From: Arthrobacter sp. Soil736
GTDB lineage: Bacteria; Actinomycetota; Actinomycetes; Actinomycetales; Micrococcaceae
DNA: 32,434 bases
Direction of reading: 5' to 3'
NCBI RefSeq assembly: GCF_001428005.1
Contig: NZ_LMSB01000028.1
Location: 11,540 to 43,973 of the forward strand
The position numbers were made by a program, and so were the translations under genes. Numbering within the stretch: the first letter of the stretch is position 1; each line of letters begins with the position of its first letter. The notes beneath the pieces are model-generated. The model had not been told where the DNA came from. It saw only the letters and a program-made list of their open reading frames with translations, and searched no databases. Of this stretch, positions 1 to 7,640 are shown piece by piece.

Positions 1-99
1 CGTTGGCGATCAAGCGACAGGAAGTGCGAGAGCGTTGGCGATCAAGCGACAGGAAGTGCGAGAGCGTTGGCGATCAAGCGACAGGAAGTGCGAGAGCGT
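1..99. repeat. Tandem 32-bp direct repeat, three copies
   Basis: Three identical 32-bp units occupy 1-32, 33-64 and 65-96, followed by the first three bases (CGT) of a fourth. Each unit begins CGTTGGCGATCAAGCG and ends AGGAAGTGCGAGAG. There are no spacers, so this is not a CRISPR array. The array runs off the left edge and its true copy number is unknown. It lies downstream of the siderophore operon's last gene. The function is unknown; it is probably a dispersed intergenic repeat that has expanded here. Confidence 0.9.
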
Positions 100-149
100 C
101 CTGAAAAGGTGAGATGCGGCACGCTCAGCCGGCGACGGCGCAGAAGAGC

Positions 150-1256
150 CTAGAGCTCTGCCTTCCCCTGCCGCCAGTACCCCATGAAGGCCACCTGCTT
201 CCGGTCAATCCCGACGTCGCGGACCAGGTAGCGCCGCATGTCTTTGATGACGGCAGCCTCGCCGGCGATCCACGCATAGAACGGCATGGCCCCCGCAGGC
301 TTGTCCGGATTCTTGGTGGCACTGATCGCGGCCGTGTCCAGGCGCGCCGGCGTTTCCCACAGGATGTCCCGGTCCACGTTGACGTCGTCCGGTTCAGGTC
401 CGGCGGCGCCGGCAGCCTTGATGGCCACCCAGCCCGGCACGGGGACCGCCTTCCGAACCGCGGCCTGGAGGAGTTCCCCGTGCGCCCGGGAGCGGCCAAT
501 CGCGGCGCCGCGCGCAAGCCAGGTTATTTCGACGTCGGCCGCCGTGCGGAGATCAAGGAAGTCGCCTGCTTCCGGCACCTCCAGGAAGACGTGGCCTGTC
601 ATGTACTCCGGCAGGCTTTCCAGGATGGCGCTGATGGCGGGAACGGCCGTCTCGTCGCCGGCCAGGAGCACTCGCTGCGCCAGGCCCGGCCGCCACTCGA
701 TGCCCGAGTACGTTTCGGCAGTGACGCAGTGCGCCGCGCGGTTGTTCGGGCCGATCAGCGTCAGGGCGTCGCCCGGCTTGGCGCTGAGTGCCCAGTTCGC
801 GGCGGGCCCGCCGTTCCCGTCCGCGTCGAAGTGCATCACGAAGTCGACGTCGATCTCCGGATAGACGGCATCGAGCCTCGCCTGCCGGACAGTGTAGGTG
901 CGCATGGAGCCGCGCGTGGCCGGATCCATGGCCAGCCACTCCTGGTACCAGCCGCTTTGCTCCATCCGGAAACGCGGCAGCGGGAGCCGGCTGCCGTCCG
1001 GCGCCAAGGAGGGGATCATGAGCTTGACCCGCAGGTCCAGGGTGTCGCCGTGCACCCCGAAGTCGCGGAGCGAGTATCCGCCGAACGTTACGCGCCGGAA
1101 GTTAGGGCTCAGTTCGTCCACGGCAGACACGGTGACGTCGAACGCGAGCGTCATGGGTTCCGTGGAGACCGCGGGCCTCTCGGCGACTGCCTGCGCGGAG
1201 CGTCCGGGGCCGCCTGTCGACGACGCGCGGGCAGGGCGGTTCTGTGCGGTGCTCAT
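150..1256 (-). CDS. Siderophore-interacting protein (FAD-dependent ferric-siderophore reductase)
   Basis: A protein of 368 aa and the last gene of the siderophore operon. The family releases iron in the cytoplasm by reducing imported ferric siderophores with a flavin and NAD(P)H. The FAD-binding domain covers about residues 35-170 and carries the motif RTYTVR (119-124). The second domain contains GDETAVPAI (200-208) and ends with the family-typical GYWRQG motif near the C-terminus. The chosen ATG at 1256 overlaps the TGA of the upstream ATPase gene (ATGA), which indicates translational coupling. The open frame continues further upstream, but that part lies antisense-in-frame within the ATPase gene and is not coding. 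The length is slightly above the usual 280-330 aa because of a low-complexity N-terminal stretch of about 35 residues. Confidence 0.93.
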   Translation of the reverse strand: MSTAQNRPARASSTGGPGRSAQAVAERPAVSTEPMTLAFDVTVSAVDELSPNFRRVTFGGYSLRDFGVHGDTLDLRVKLMIPSLAPDGSRLPLPRFRMEQSGWYQEWLAMDPATRGSMRTYTVRQARLDAVYPEIDVDFVMHFDADGNGGPAANWALSAKPGDALTLIGPNNRAAHCVTAETYSGIEWRPGLAQRVLLAGDETAVPAISAILESLPEYMTGHVFLEVPEAGDFLDLRTAADVEITWLARGAAIGRSRAHGELLQAAVRKAVPVPGWVAIKAAGAAGPEPDDVNVDRDILWETPARLDTAAISATKNPDKPAGAMPFYAWIAGEAAVIKDMRRYLVRDVGIDRKQVAFMGYWRQGKAEL

Positions 1257-2080
1257 GAGGCCATCTCCAGGATTGAGGTCGGGGCTTTTGGGTCTGCGTG
1301 ATGCCTGCCGAGGGGAATGATCATGGGCGTGCCGGAGACGGGATCCGGCACCACCCGGGATTCGAGCCCGAACACGTTCCGCACCAGGCCCTCGGTGATC
1401 ACGTCGGTCGAATCGCCTTCGGCCACGATCCGCCCGCCCTTCAGCGCGATGACATGGTCCGCGTACCGAGCGGCGAGGTTCAGGTCGTGCAGCACGATAG
1501 CCACCGTGGTGCCGCGCTGCCGGTTCAGGTCGGTGACGAGGTCCAGCACTTCCACCTGGTGGGCGAGGTCCAGGTAGGTGGTGGGCTCGTCGAGCAGCAG
1601 CACCTCCGTTTCCTGGGCGAGGGCCATGGCGATCCACACGCGCTGGCGCTGTCCGCCGGACAGCTCGTCGACGTTCCGCCCCGCGAGGTCCAGCGTTTCG
1701 GTGGCCTCCAGCGCGCGCTGCACCGCGGCGTCGTCCTTCTCCGACCAGCCGCGGAGGAAGCCCTGGTGCGGGTACCGTCCGCGGCCCACCAGATCGCGGA
1801 CGGTGATCCCGTCCGGTGCCGTGGGGTGCTGCGGAAGCAGGCCGAGCGTGCGTGCCAGCTCGCGCGCGGGGCGGGAATGGATGTCCTTGCCGTCGAGGGT
1901 GACCGTGCCCCCGGCCGGCTTGAGCAGCCGCGACAACCCGCGCAGCAGCGTGGACTTCCCGCAGGCGTTGGCCCCGACGATCATCGTCACGCGGCCCTCG
2001 GGAATCTCGGCGGTGAGGTCCTCCACGACGCGGCGCTGATCGTACTGCAGCGTGAGGTCCCGGGCTTTGAGAACAGCCAT
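1253..2080 (-). CDS. Ferric-siderophore ABC transporter, ATP-binding protein (FepC/FecE type)
   Basis: A protein of 275 aa that powers siderophore import through the two FecCD permeases. The Walker A motif GANACGKST is at residues 36-44, the ABC signature LSGGQRQR at 140-147 and Walker B LLLDEP at 161-166, followed by the D-loop YLD. All catalytic elements are intact. The ATG at 2080 is preferred because AAAGG lies nine bases upstream. An in-frame ATG at 2089 would overlap the permease stop and leave no room for a ribosome binding site. The gene sits between the permease (stop 2082) and the reductase gene, in one operon. Confidence 0.95.
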   Translation of the reverse strand: MAVLKARDLTLQYDQRRVVEDLTAEIPEGRVTMIVGANACGKSTLLRGLSRLLKPAGGTVTLDGKDIHSRPARELARTLGLLPQHPTAPDGITVRDLVGRGRYPHQGFLRGWSEKDDAAVQRALEATETLDLAGRNVDELSGGQRQRVWIAMALAQETEVLLLDEPTTYLDLAHQVEVLDLVTDLNRQRGTTVAIVLHDLNLAARYADHVIALKGGRIVAEGDSTDVITEGLVRNVFGLESRVVPDPVSGTPMIIPLGRHHADPKAPTSILEMAS

Positions 2081-2081
2081 G

Positions 2082-3236
2082 TCAGGCATCCTTTCGGTTG
2101 GAAGTGACCAGCAGCCACAGCAGGAACGGGGCGCCCAGGGCACCGGTGATCACACCCACCGGCAGCACAGTGCCGTCCAGCAGCAGCGGGGCGATGTTGG
2201 CGGCAAAGTAGTCCGCCGCCAGGACGATCAGGGCACCGACCAGGGCCGACGCCGGGAGGCTGGCCGTGCCGGTGAAGCGGCGCGCGATCGGACCGGCCAG
2301 GAAGGCGACGAACGCCACCGGCCCGGCTGCCGCCGTCGCCACCGCGGCGAGCGCGACGGCGGTCATCACCACACCCAGCCGGGTCCGCCCTACGCGGATT
2401 CCCAGCCCTGCGGCGGCGTCGTCCCCGAGTTCGAGGATGCGCAGCGGTCCCGCCAGCAGCACCGCGGCAGGTATGAGGAGTAGCAGCGCCAGGGCGAGCA
2501 CGCCGGCGCGGTCCCAGCTGGCTGAATTGAGCGAGCCGTTGAGCCAGACGAGGACATCCGCCGCCGTGCGGATGTCCGCCCGCGTCAGAAGGAAGTTGAC
2601 CATGGCGTGGAGCGCCGCGGCGATGCCGACGCCCGCCAGGATGAGCCGGTTGCCGGCCGCGCCGCCGCCCCCGCCGAGGGAGCCGCCGCGGGAGATCCCG
2701 TAGATCAGTGCGGCCACGGCTATCGCTCCGCCAAGTGCGGCACCGGAAACGGCCGCCCCGGAGGCGCCGAAGATGACGATGGCCGTGACGGCGCCGGCGC
2801 TGGCCCCGTAGCTGATGCCGATCACGTCCGGGCTGGCCAGAGGGTTGCGGAGCATGGTCTGGAACAGCCCGCCGGAGAGTCCGAAAGCTATGCCGATCAG
2901 GGCGCCGATCACGGCCCGGGGCAGCTTGGTCTCCATCACGATGAAGCTGGCGCCGGGGATCTTCTCGCCGCCGGTGAGGTGGGCGGAGAGGATCCGAAAG
3001 AAGTCGGGGATAGTCACGGTGTAGCTGCCCAACAGGACGCCCGCCGCGAAGAGGAGCACGACGGCGATCGCCAGGGCCGCTGTCCGGTTCAGCAACGCGT
3101 TCAGCATTGGAGCGCGAACGGGCAGATCATGCCCTGTTTTCGCGGTTCTGAGGGCATTAACTGCGCGTTCGCGCCCCGTGCCAGGCGCGTTTTCTCCCAG
3201 TTCGCGCCCAACGGAGGCGAGGTCTGACTTGCTCAC
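2082..3236 (-). CDS. FecCD-family iron-siderophore ABC permease (FepG-like)
   Basis: A membrane permease subunit of 384 aa rich in hydrophobic helices, with the family patterns RNPLASPDVIG and, near the C-terminus, an LP-rich segment before the last helix. The GTG start at 3236 overlaps the TGA of the preceding permease gene (GTGA) and has AAGGGGG about seven bases upstream. The next candidate, ATG 3107, has no ribosome binding site. With the GTG start, the first 43 residues form a hydrophilic N-terminal extension not expected in this family. Much of it is encoded by a 63-bp palindromic element (3112-3174). The FecCD helical core begins after residue 43. The protein is expected to pair with the other permease as a heterodimer. 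Confidence 0.92.
   Translation of the reverse strand: MSKSDLASVGRELGENAPGTGRERAVNALRTAKTGHDLPVRAPMLNALLNRTAALAIAVVLLFAAGVLLGSYTVTIPDFFRILSAHLTGGEKIPGASFIVMETKLPRAVIGALIGIAFGLSGGLFQTMLRNPLASPDVIGISYGASAGAVTAIVIFGASGAAVSGAALGGAIAVAALIYGISRGGSLGGGGGAAGNRLILAGVGIAAALHAMVNFLLTRADIRTAADVLVWLNGSLNSASWDRAGVLALALLLLIPAAVLLAGPLRILELGDDAAAGLGIRVGRTRLGVVMTAVALAAVATAAAGPVAFVAFLAGPIARRFTGTASLPASALVGALIVLAADYFAANIAPLLLDGTVLPVGVITGALGAPFLLWLLVTSNRKDA
3112..3174. repeat. 63-bp palindromic element inside the FepG-like permease gene
   Basis: The left arm 3112-3135 begins GCGCGAACGGGCAG and the right arm 3151-3174 ends CTGCGCGTTCGCGC. The 24-base arms pair at 21 positions and flank a 15-base loop. The total of 63 bp equals 21 codons. 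It has the same size, loop length and outer-arm sequence as the element at 4245-4307. It encodes residues that begin RERAVNA and end LPVRAP in the permease N-terminus. Confidence 0.85.
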
Positions 3237-4342
3237 AGCCCGGCCCCCTTGCCGCGGCGGACCAGCCAGACAAATACGGGCGCGCCCACGAGGGCGGTCA
3301 TGATGCCCGCCGGCACTTCGCCGGGAAGCAGCACCACACGGCCCACCACATCGGACAGCAGCAGCAGCGCCGGAGCGAGCACCAGGGAAAACGGCAGGAT
3401 CCAGCGGTAGTCGGGTCCGGTCAGGGAACGGACGGCATGCGGGACAACCAGCCCCACGAAGCCGATCGGCCCCGCGAGCGCGGTTGCGGAGCCACACAGC
3501 AGCACGATGCCCAGCGCCGTCACGCCGCGGGCCAGGCCGACGCGCTGGCCCAGTCCGCGGGCAATGTCGTCGCCGAGGGCAAGGCTGTTCAGGATCCGCC
3601 CGGCCGAGAGCACAATCAGCGCGCCGGCCGCGAGGAACGGCACGCCGGGCAGCACCACGGACCAGTCGCGCCCCGCGATTCCGCCCACCTGCCAGAACCG
3701 GAAGCGGTCCAGGGTGTCCTGGCTGGAGACCAGGATGACGTTCATCAATGAGTACAGGCCCGCGCTGAGTGCGGCGCCCGCAAGGGCGAGCTTGACCGGC
3801 GTCGCACCGTCCCTGCCCATGGAGGCAATGAGATAGACGACGACGGCGGCCGCCGCGGCGCCGAGGAACGCGAACCAGATATACCCGGTCAGCGAGGAGG
3901 CGCCGAAGACGTAGATGCCCGTGACCACCGCCAGCGCGGCGCCCGCGTTGACGCCGATGATGCCGGGATCGGCCAGGGGGTTGCGGGCCACGCCCTGCAT
4001 GGCGGCCCCGGCGAGGCCGAGCGCTCCGCCTGCCAGCAGCCCGAGGACCGTTCGCGGAATGCGTGCGTGCACCACGGCGTGGTCGCCGTTGGCGGGGTCG
4101 AACTGCGTCAGCGCCAGCCACACGGTGTCCGGGGACAGCCCGCGGGCACCCACGGCCAGTGAGGCGGCGGAGGCGACAACAAGCACGACGACGGCGGCCA
4201 GCAGCCACGCGGCCTGCGGGCCACGCGCCCTCTCGTTCCGGGGAGCGCGAACGGACAGTTGAGGCCCCGTTGTGGCAGCCGCAGGGGCCTCAAGTGTCCG
4301 TTCGCGCGAGTTGGCGGCCGCCGTCGTCGTGCCCGTTGTCAT
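3233..4342 (-). CDS. FecCD-family iron-siderophore ABC permease (FepD-like)
   Basis: A membrane permease of 369 aa. The hydrophobic core starts near residue 43 and carries the family pattern RNPLADPGIIG and a C-terminal LPGEVPAGI motif. The ATG at 4342 has an AGGA-type ribosome binding site about eight bases upstream, and the gene follows the binding-protein gene by ten bases. Residues 1-43 are a hydrophilic Thr/Ala-rich extension; a 63-bp palindrome (4245-4307) encodes residues 12-33 of it. Because the palindrome lies after a well-supported start codon, it is translated. It is the partner of the FepG-like permease encoded immediately downstream. Confidence 0.93.
   Translation of the reverse strand: MTTGTTTAAANSRERTLEAPAAATTGPQLSVRAPRNERARGPQAAWLLAAVVVLVVASAASLAVGARGLSPDTVWLALTQFDPANGDHAVVHARIPRTVLGLLAGGALGLAGAAMQGVARNPLADPGIIGVNAGAALAVVTGIYVFGASSLTGYIWFAFLGAAAAAVVVYLIASMGRDGATPVKLALAGAALSAGLYSLMNVILVSSQDTLDRFRFWQVGGIAGRDWSVVLPGVPFLAAGALIVLSAGRILNSLALGDDIARGLGQRVGLARGVTALGIVLLCGSATALAGPIGFVGLVVPHAVRSLTGPDYRWILPFSLVLAPALLLLSDVVGRVVLLPGEVPAGIMTALVGAPVFVWLVRRGKGAGL
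4245..4307. repeat. 63-bp palindromic element inside the FepD-like permease gene
   Basis: The left arm 4245-4268 starts GCGCGAACGGACAGTT and the right arm 4284-4307 ends GTGTCCGTTCGCGC. The 24-base arms match at 23 positions around a 15-base loop. It is the sister of the element at 3112-3174. The outer bases are shared, while the inner stem differs (GAGGCCCC with GGGGCCTC here, ATGCCCT with AGGGCAT there), so pairing is kept despite sequence change. The encoded peptide starts RERTLEA and ends QLSVRAP, in the same frame as in the sister gene. Confidence 0.9.
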
Positions 4343-4352
4343 GGAGTGTTTC

Positions 4353-5465
4353 CTACTTGACCGCGTCGGCGGCCTTGGCCAGCTGGGGCAGGAACGTGTC
4401 GAGTGACCACGGCAGGCTCAGCGGCGAGGAAGCGGAAATGGACAGCGTCAGCGTGTTGTCCGAGTCGGCCACCAGGGCGCCGCCCTTGATTGCGGGAATC
4501 TGGCTCAGCAGCGGATCGCTCTTGATCGACTCGGCCGTCTTGGCATCGGGAACCCAGGTCACGAAGATGTCCGACTCGAGCTCGTTGGCCTTCTCGGCAG
4601 ACCACGGGAGGAAGAATTCTTTGGAGCCCTTCGACTTTTCCTCCACAATCGGCGCCAGCTTCATGCCGATCTCGGTGAGGAACTTCGGCCGGTTGTCGTT
4701 GGCCGTGTAGACGTTGACGCCGTCACCCTTGGCGGGCTCGAGGTTGCCGTAGATGTAGGACTTGCCTTCGATCTGCGGGTATTTGGCGACCTTGTCCTTG
4801 ATGGTGGCTTCGGTGTCGGAGATCAGCTTCGCGGCCTCGGCTTCCTTGCCGAGGGCCTTGCCGATGATGCTGGTGGAATCCTGCCAGGAGGTGCCGTACG
4901 CCAGCTCCGGGTGCGCCACCACGGGGGCGATTTCGCTGAGTTTCTTGTAGTCCTCTGCCGTGAGCCCAGAGTAGGCGCCCAGGATGACGTCCGGGTTGAG
5001 CCTGGCGATCTCAGTGAAGTTGATGCCGTCAGCCTCGGAGAACTGGGCCGGCGCCTTCTCCGAGCCGAAGCCGGCGCCGAGCTTCTCCAGTGCGGCATCC
5101 TTCCACGGGGTGGAGCCCTTGCTGTTACCGCCCCACTCGTTCTTGGGGACGCCCACCGGAACCACGCCCAGTGCGATGGCAACGTCGTCGTTGACCCAGG
5201 AGACCGTGACCACGCGCTTGGGCTGGGACTTGATGGTGGTTTCGCCAAAGGCGTGCTTGATGGTGACGGGGAACTGCGCGCTGGCTGACGCCGTCGCGCC
5301 GGCGTCAGCCGTCGAGGAGACGGGCCCCGTGGAGCAGGCTGTCAGCGAGAGGGCCGCGGCGGCCAGGACGGCGGTCGCCTTGCCGGCGGTCTTGAGCAGC
5401 GTCCGGCGGGTGGTGCCGGCGGTGCCGCGGCCGGCGGACGGGCCGGGGAAGAGGGGGGAAGTCAC
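4353..5465 (-). CDS. Iron-siderophore ABC transporter substrate-binding lipoprotein (FecB/FepB-like)
   Basis: A protein of 370 aa and the first gene of the siderophore operon. The N-terminus has twin arginines (R20, R21 in TTRRTLLK), a hydrophobic stretch and the lipobox LTAC with Cys44, so a Tat-exported lipoprotein on the outer face of the membrane is expected. The mature part has the periplasmic-binding fold typical of family 8: an early segment QPKRVV, then SWVNDDVAIALGVVPVG, then a helix-backbone region and a C-terminal lobe. The GTG start at 5465 follows AAGGAG by four bases. An iron box lies about 33 bases upstream of the start, so transcription is likely repressed by IdeR/DtxR when iron is plentiful. 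The substrate is probably a ferric siderophore, possibly scavenged, since no biosynthesis genes are in the window. Confidence 0.94.
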   Translation of the reverse strand: MTSPLFPGPSAGRGTAGTTRRTLLKTAGKATAVLAAAALSLTACSTGPVSSTADAGATASASAQFPVTIKHAFGETTIKSQPKRVVTVSWVNDDVAIALGVVPVGVPKNEWGGNSKGSTPWKDAALEKLGAGFGSEKAPAQFSEADGINFTEIARLNPDVILGAYSGLTAEDYKKLSEIAPVVAHPELAYGTSWQDSTSIIGKALGKEAEAAKLISDTEATIKDKVAKYPQIEGKSYIYGNLEPAKGDGVNVYTANDNRPKFLTEIGMKLAPIVEEKSKGSKEFFLPWSAEKANELESDIFVTWVPDAKTAESIKSDPLLSQIPAIKGGALVADSDNTLTLSISASSPLSLPWSLDTFLPQLAKAADAVK

Positions 5466-5497
5466 GGAACTCCTTAGGTCATTGATGCGAACCCAAG

Positions 5498-5516
5498 TAA
5501 GGCTAGCCTATCCTTC
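5498..5516. promoter_or_regulatory. Iron box (DtxR/IdeR-type operator)
   Basis: TAAGGCTAGCCTATCCTTC agrees with the known DtxR/IdeR consensus (TWAGGTTAGSCTAACCTWA) at all but about three or four positions, and it contains the central AGGCTAGCCT dyad. It lies upstream of the substrate-binding protein gene, in the divergent region shared with the MFS gene. It probably places the siderophore uptake operon under iron control. Confidence 0.85.
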
Positions 5517-5532
5517 AAAAGATTACGAAAGG

Positions 5533-5563
5533 TTTGCGTCACGTAATTCCCGGGTGACGCAAA
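5533..5563. promoter_or_regulatory. Perfect inverted repeat TTTGCGTCAC-N11-GTGACGCAAA
   Basis: Two perfectly matching 10-base arms (5533-5542 and 5554-5563) are separated by 11 bases in the divergent promoter region. There is no T-tract and it is not between gene ends, so an operator is more likely than a terminator. The binding protein is unknown. Confidence 0.55.
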
Positions 5564-5591
5564 GCATGCGCCAATTCCTTGCAATTCCGGG

Positions 5592-5607
5592 GTGAACAGT
5601 GGTTCAC
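5592..5607. promoter_or_regulatory. Palindrome GTGAAC-N4-GTTCAC, candidate TetR operator
   Basis: The 16-bp palindrome GTGAACAGTGGTTCAC lies 60 bases before the MFS start, and a further GTTCAC half-site is at 5626-5631. TGAAC/GTTCA dyads are common in TetR-family operators. The MFS operon ends with a TetR gene, so autoregulation through this site is a reasonable inference. Confidence 0.5.
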
Positions 5608-5666
5608 TCGAGGGAGTAAACGCGCGTTCACCACCCCCGCGCCCCCTCCGCACCCGAAAGCGCCCC

Positions 5667-7640
5667 ATGACCGATTCCGCTGCCGCGAGACCATCCCGCA
5701 CTCCGTCCCCGTCCGCCATCACGGCCGTCCTCGCATTGAGCGGCACGGTGGTGGCGCTCATGCAGACCCTTGTGGTGCCGCTGCTGCCGGACTTTCCCCG
5801 GATCCTGGGCGTCACGGCGGACGACGCGTCATGGCTCGTGACTGCCACGCTGCTCTCCAGCGCCGTGGCCACCCCGATCGTGTCCCGCAGCGCCGACATG
5901 TACGGCAAGCGCAGGATGATGGTGGTGTGCCTGGCCATCATGGTGGCCGGCTCCATCATGGCCGCCGTGGGCGGAACGTTCCTGTGGCTCATCATCGGCC
6001 GCGCCCTCCAGGGGTTCTCGTCGGCCCTGATCCCGGTGGGCATCAGCATCATGCGCGATGAACTCCCCAAGGAGAAGATGGGCTCGGCGGTGGCACTCAT
6101 GAGCGCCACCCTGGGCATCGGCAGCGCCCTGGGCCTCCCCCTGGCCGGAGTGCTGTACGAGGGCCTCGGCTGGGAATCGATCTTCTGGGTTGCGGCCGGT
6201 GCGGGCACTCTCTTGCTCCTCGCGGTGGTGCTGGTGGTCCCGGAATCGAAGGTCCGCACCCCGGGCCGCTTCGACTACGCGGGCGCCCTGGTGCTGTCCG
6301 CCGCGCTGGGGTCCCTGCTGCTGGCCATTTCCAAGGGCGGCTCGTGGGGCTGGGGCTCCGAACCGGTGCTCCTGCTGTTCCTTGCCGCCGGAATCCTGCT
6401 GGCGGCATGGGTGCCTTACGAACTCAAGGTGGGCCAGCCCATGGTGGACCTGCGGACCTCGGCCCGCCGCCCGGTCCTCATGACCAACCTCGCGTCGCTG
6501 CTGATCGGCTTCGCGATGTTCGCCAACATGCTCCTGACCACCCAGCAGCTGCAGCTCCCCGCCGCCACCGGCTACGGGTTCCAGCTGAACGTCATCACGG
6601 CCGGCCTGTGCATGGTGCCGTCCGGACTGGCCATGGTGGTGTTCGCACCGGTGTCAGGGGGGATCATCCGGCGTTTCGGCGGCAAGACGGCGCTGATGAC
6701 CGGCGCGTGCGTCATGATTGCCGGCTACGTGGGCCGCGTCTTCTTCCACGACTCCATCGCCGCCGTGGTCATCGGCTCCACGGTGGTGAGCGTGGGCACG
6801 GCCATCGCCTATGCGGCCATGCCCACGCTGATCATGGGCGCCGTCCCCATTACTGAAACCGCGTCCGCCAACGGACTGAACAGCCTGGTGCGCTCGATCG
6901 GCACCTCGACGTCGAGCGCCGCCGTCGCTGCCGTCCTCACCTCCGTGACCATGACCTTGGGGCCGGTCCGGGCGCCGTCCTTCGCGGCATTCCAGGACGT
7001 CTTCTGGATGGCCGCGCTTGCCTCGGCCGCCTCGGTGCTCGCCGCCATCGCCATCCCGCGGGCCGCCGCGCACCGCCCGGCCGCACCCGCCCCCGCGGTT
7101 GCCGAGCTCGTAGTCCAGGGCCGCGTCCTGGCGGCCGACCACCGCCCGCTGACTCCCGCCGTCGTGACCGTCCTGCAGACCACCGGCGAGCCCGTCGACT
7201 GGAGCCGGGTGGACACCGAGGGCAACTATTCGGTGGCGCTGCCCGGCGCCGGCAAGTACCTCATGGTGGCCAACGCGGCCGGCTGGGCGCCGATGGCCGA
7301 GGTCTTCGAATTCGACGGCCGCACCCTCAGGCAGAACTTCCTGCTGCAGGATCGGCTCGAACTCGGCGGGACGGCAACCCTTGGCGGGGAGCCGGTTGCC
7401 CGCGCCGTGGTGACGCTGCTGCAGGCCAGCGGCGAGCATGTGGCCACCACGAGGACCGACGACGACGGCGCCTACAGGCTTCCGCTGCCGGCCGCCGGCC
7501 GCTACATAGTGACTATGCTTCATCCTGTGAATCATCAGGCTATGGCGCGGAAGCTCGCCGTCGACAACCGCTCCGTGACCGTGGATCTCGCCGCTCCCCT
7601 GGTGGAGGAACAGAACGCCGGCGAGCCGGTGAACGCGTGA
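5667..7640 (+). CDS. MFS transporter (DHA2-like) with C-terminal tandem beta-sandwich domains
   Basis: A protein of 657 aa. Residues about 15-470 are a polytopic major facilitator domain. It has the motif-A-like segment SADMYGKRRMMV after the second helix, and LPLAGVLYEGLGWESIFWV resembles the drug:H+ antiporter motif C and following loop. Residues about 480-655 are soluble and hold two related repeats, each with a pattern like AVVT(V/L)LQ..GE and then D..G.Y.(V/L).LP..G.Y. These resemble carboxypeptidase-regulatory/Cna-B-type beta-sandwiches. With 14 helices the tail would be cytoplasmic. The ATG at 5667 starts the conserved part; a longer frame from 5592 would overlap the palindromic operator and is rejected. 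The stop overlaps the TetR start (GTGA). The substrate is unknown; export of a siderophore or drug is possible given the neighbours. Confidence 0.87.
   Translation: MTDSAAARPSRTPSPSAITAVLALSGTVVALMQTLVVPLLPDFPRILGVTADDASWLVTATLLSSAVATPIVSRSADMYGKRRMMVVCLAIMVAGSIMAAVGGTFLWLIIGRALQGFSSALIPVGISIMRDELPKEKMGSAVALMSATLGIGSALGLPLAGVLYEGLGWESIFWVAAGAGTLLLLAVVLVVPESKVRTPGRFDYAGALVLSAALGSLLLAISKGGSWGWGSEPVLLLFLAAGILLAAWVPYELKVGQPMVDLRTSARRPVLMTNLASLLIGFAMFANMLLTTQQLQLPAATGYGFQLNVITAGLCMVPSGLAMVVFAPVSGGIIRRFGGKTALMTGACVMIAGYVGRVFFHDSIAAVVIGSTVVSVGTAIAYAAMPTLIMGAVPITETASANGLNSLVRSIGTSTSSAAVAAVLTSVTMTLGPVRAPSFAAFQDVFWMAALASAASVLAAIAIPRAAAHRPAAPAPAVAELVVQGRVLAADHRPLTPAVVTVLQTTGEPVDWSRVDTEGNYSVALPGAGKYLMVANAAGWAPMAEVFEFDGRTLRQNFLLQDRLELGGTATLGGEPVARAVVTLLQASGEHVATTRTDDDGAYRLPLPAAGRYIVTMLHPVNHQAMARKLAVDNRSVTVDLAAPLVEEQNAGEPVNA

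Noticed and set aside
1..99. CRISPR array
   Set aside because: The 32-bp units are directly adjacent with no spacers, and no cas genes are present.
1257..1637. N-terminal extension of the siderophore-interacting protein into the ATPase gene
   Set aside because: The extension is a wrong-frame reading of the ATPase gene. The ATG at 1256 with ATGA overlap fits the family start.
2082..4208. A 708-codon minus-strand frame spanning both permease genes
   Set aside because: Its first part is a wrong-frame reading of the FepD-like gene. Only the part from GTG 3236 onward is real, and it has its own ribosome binding site.
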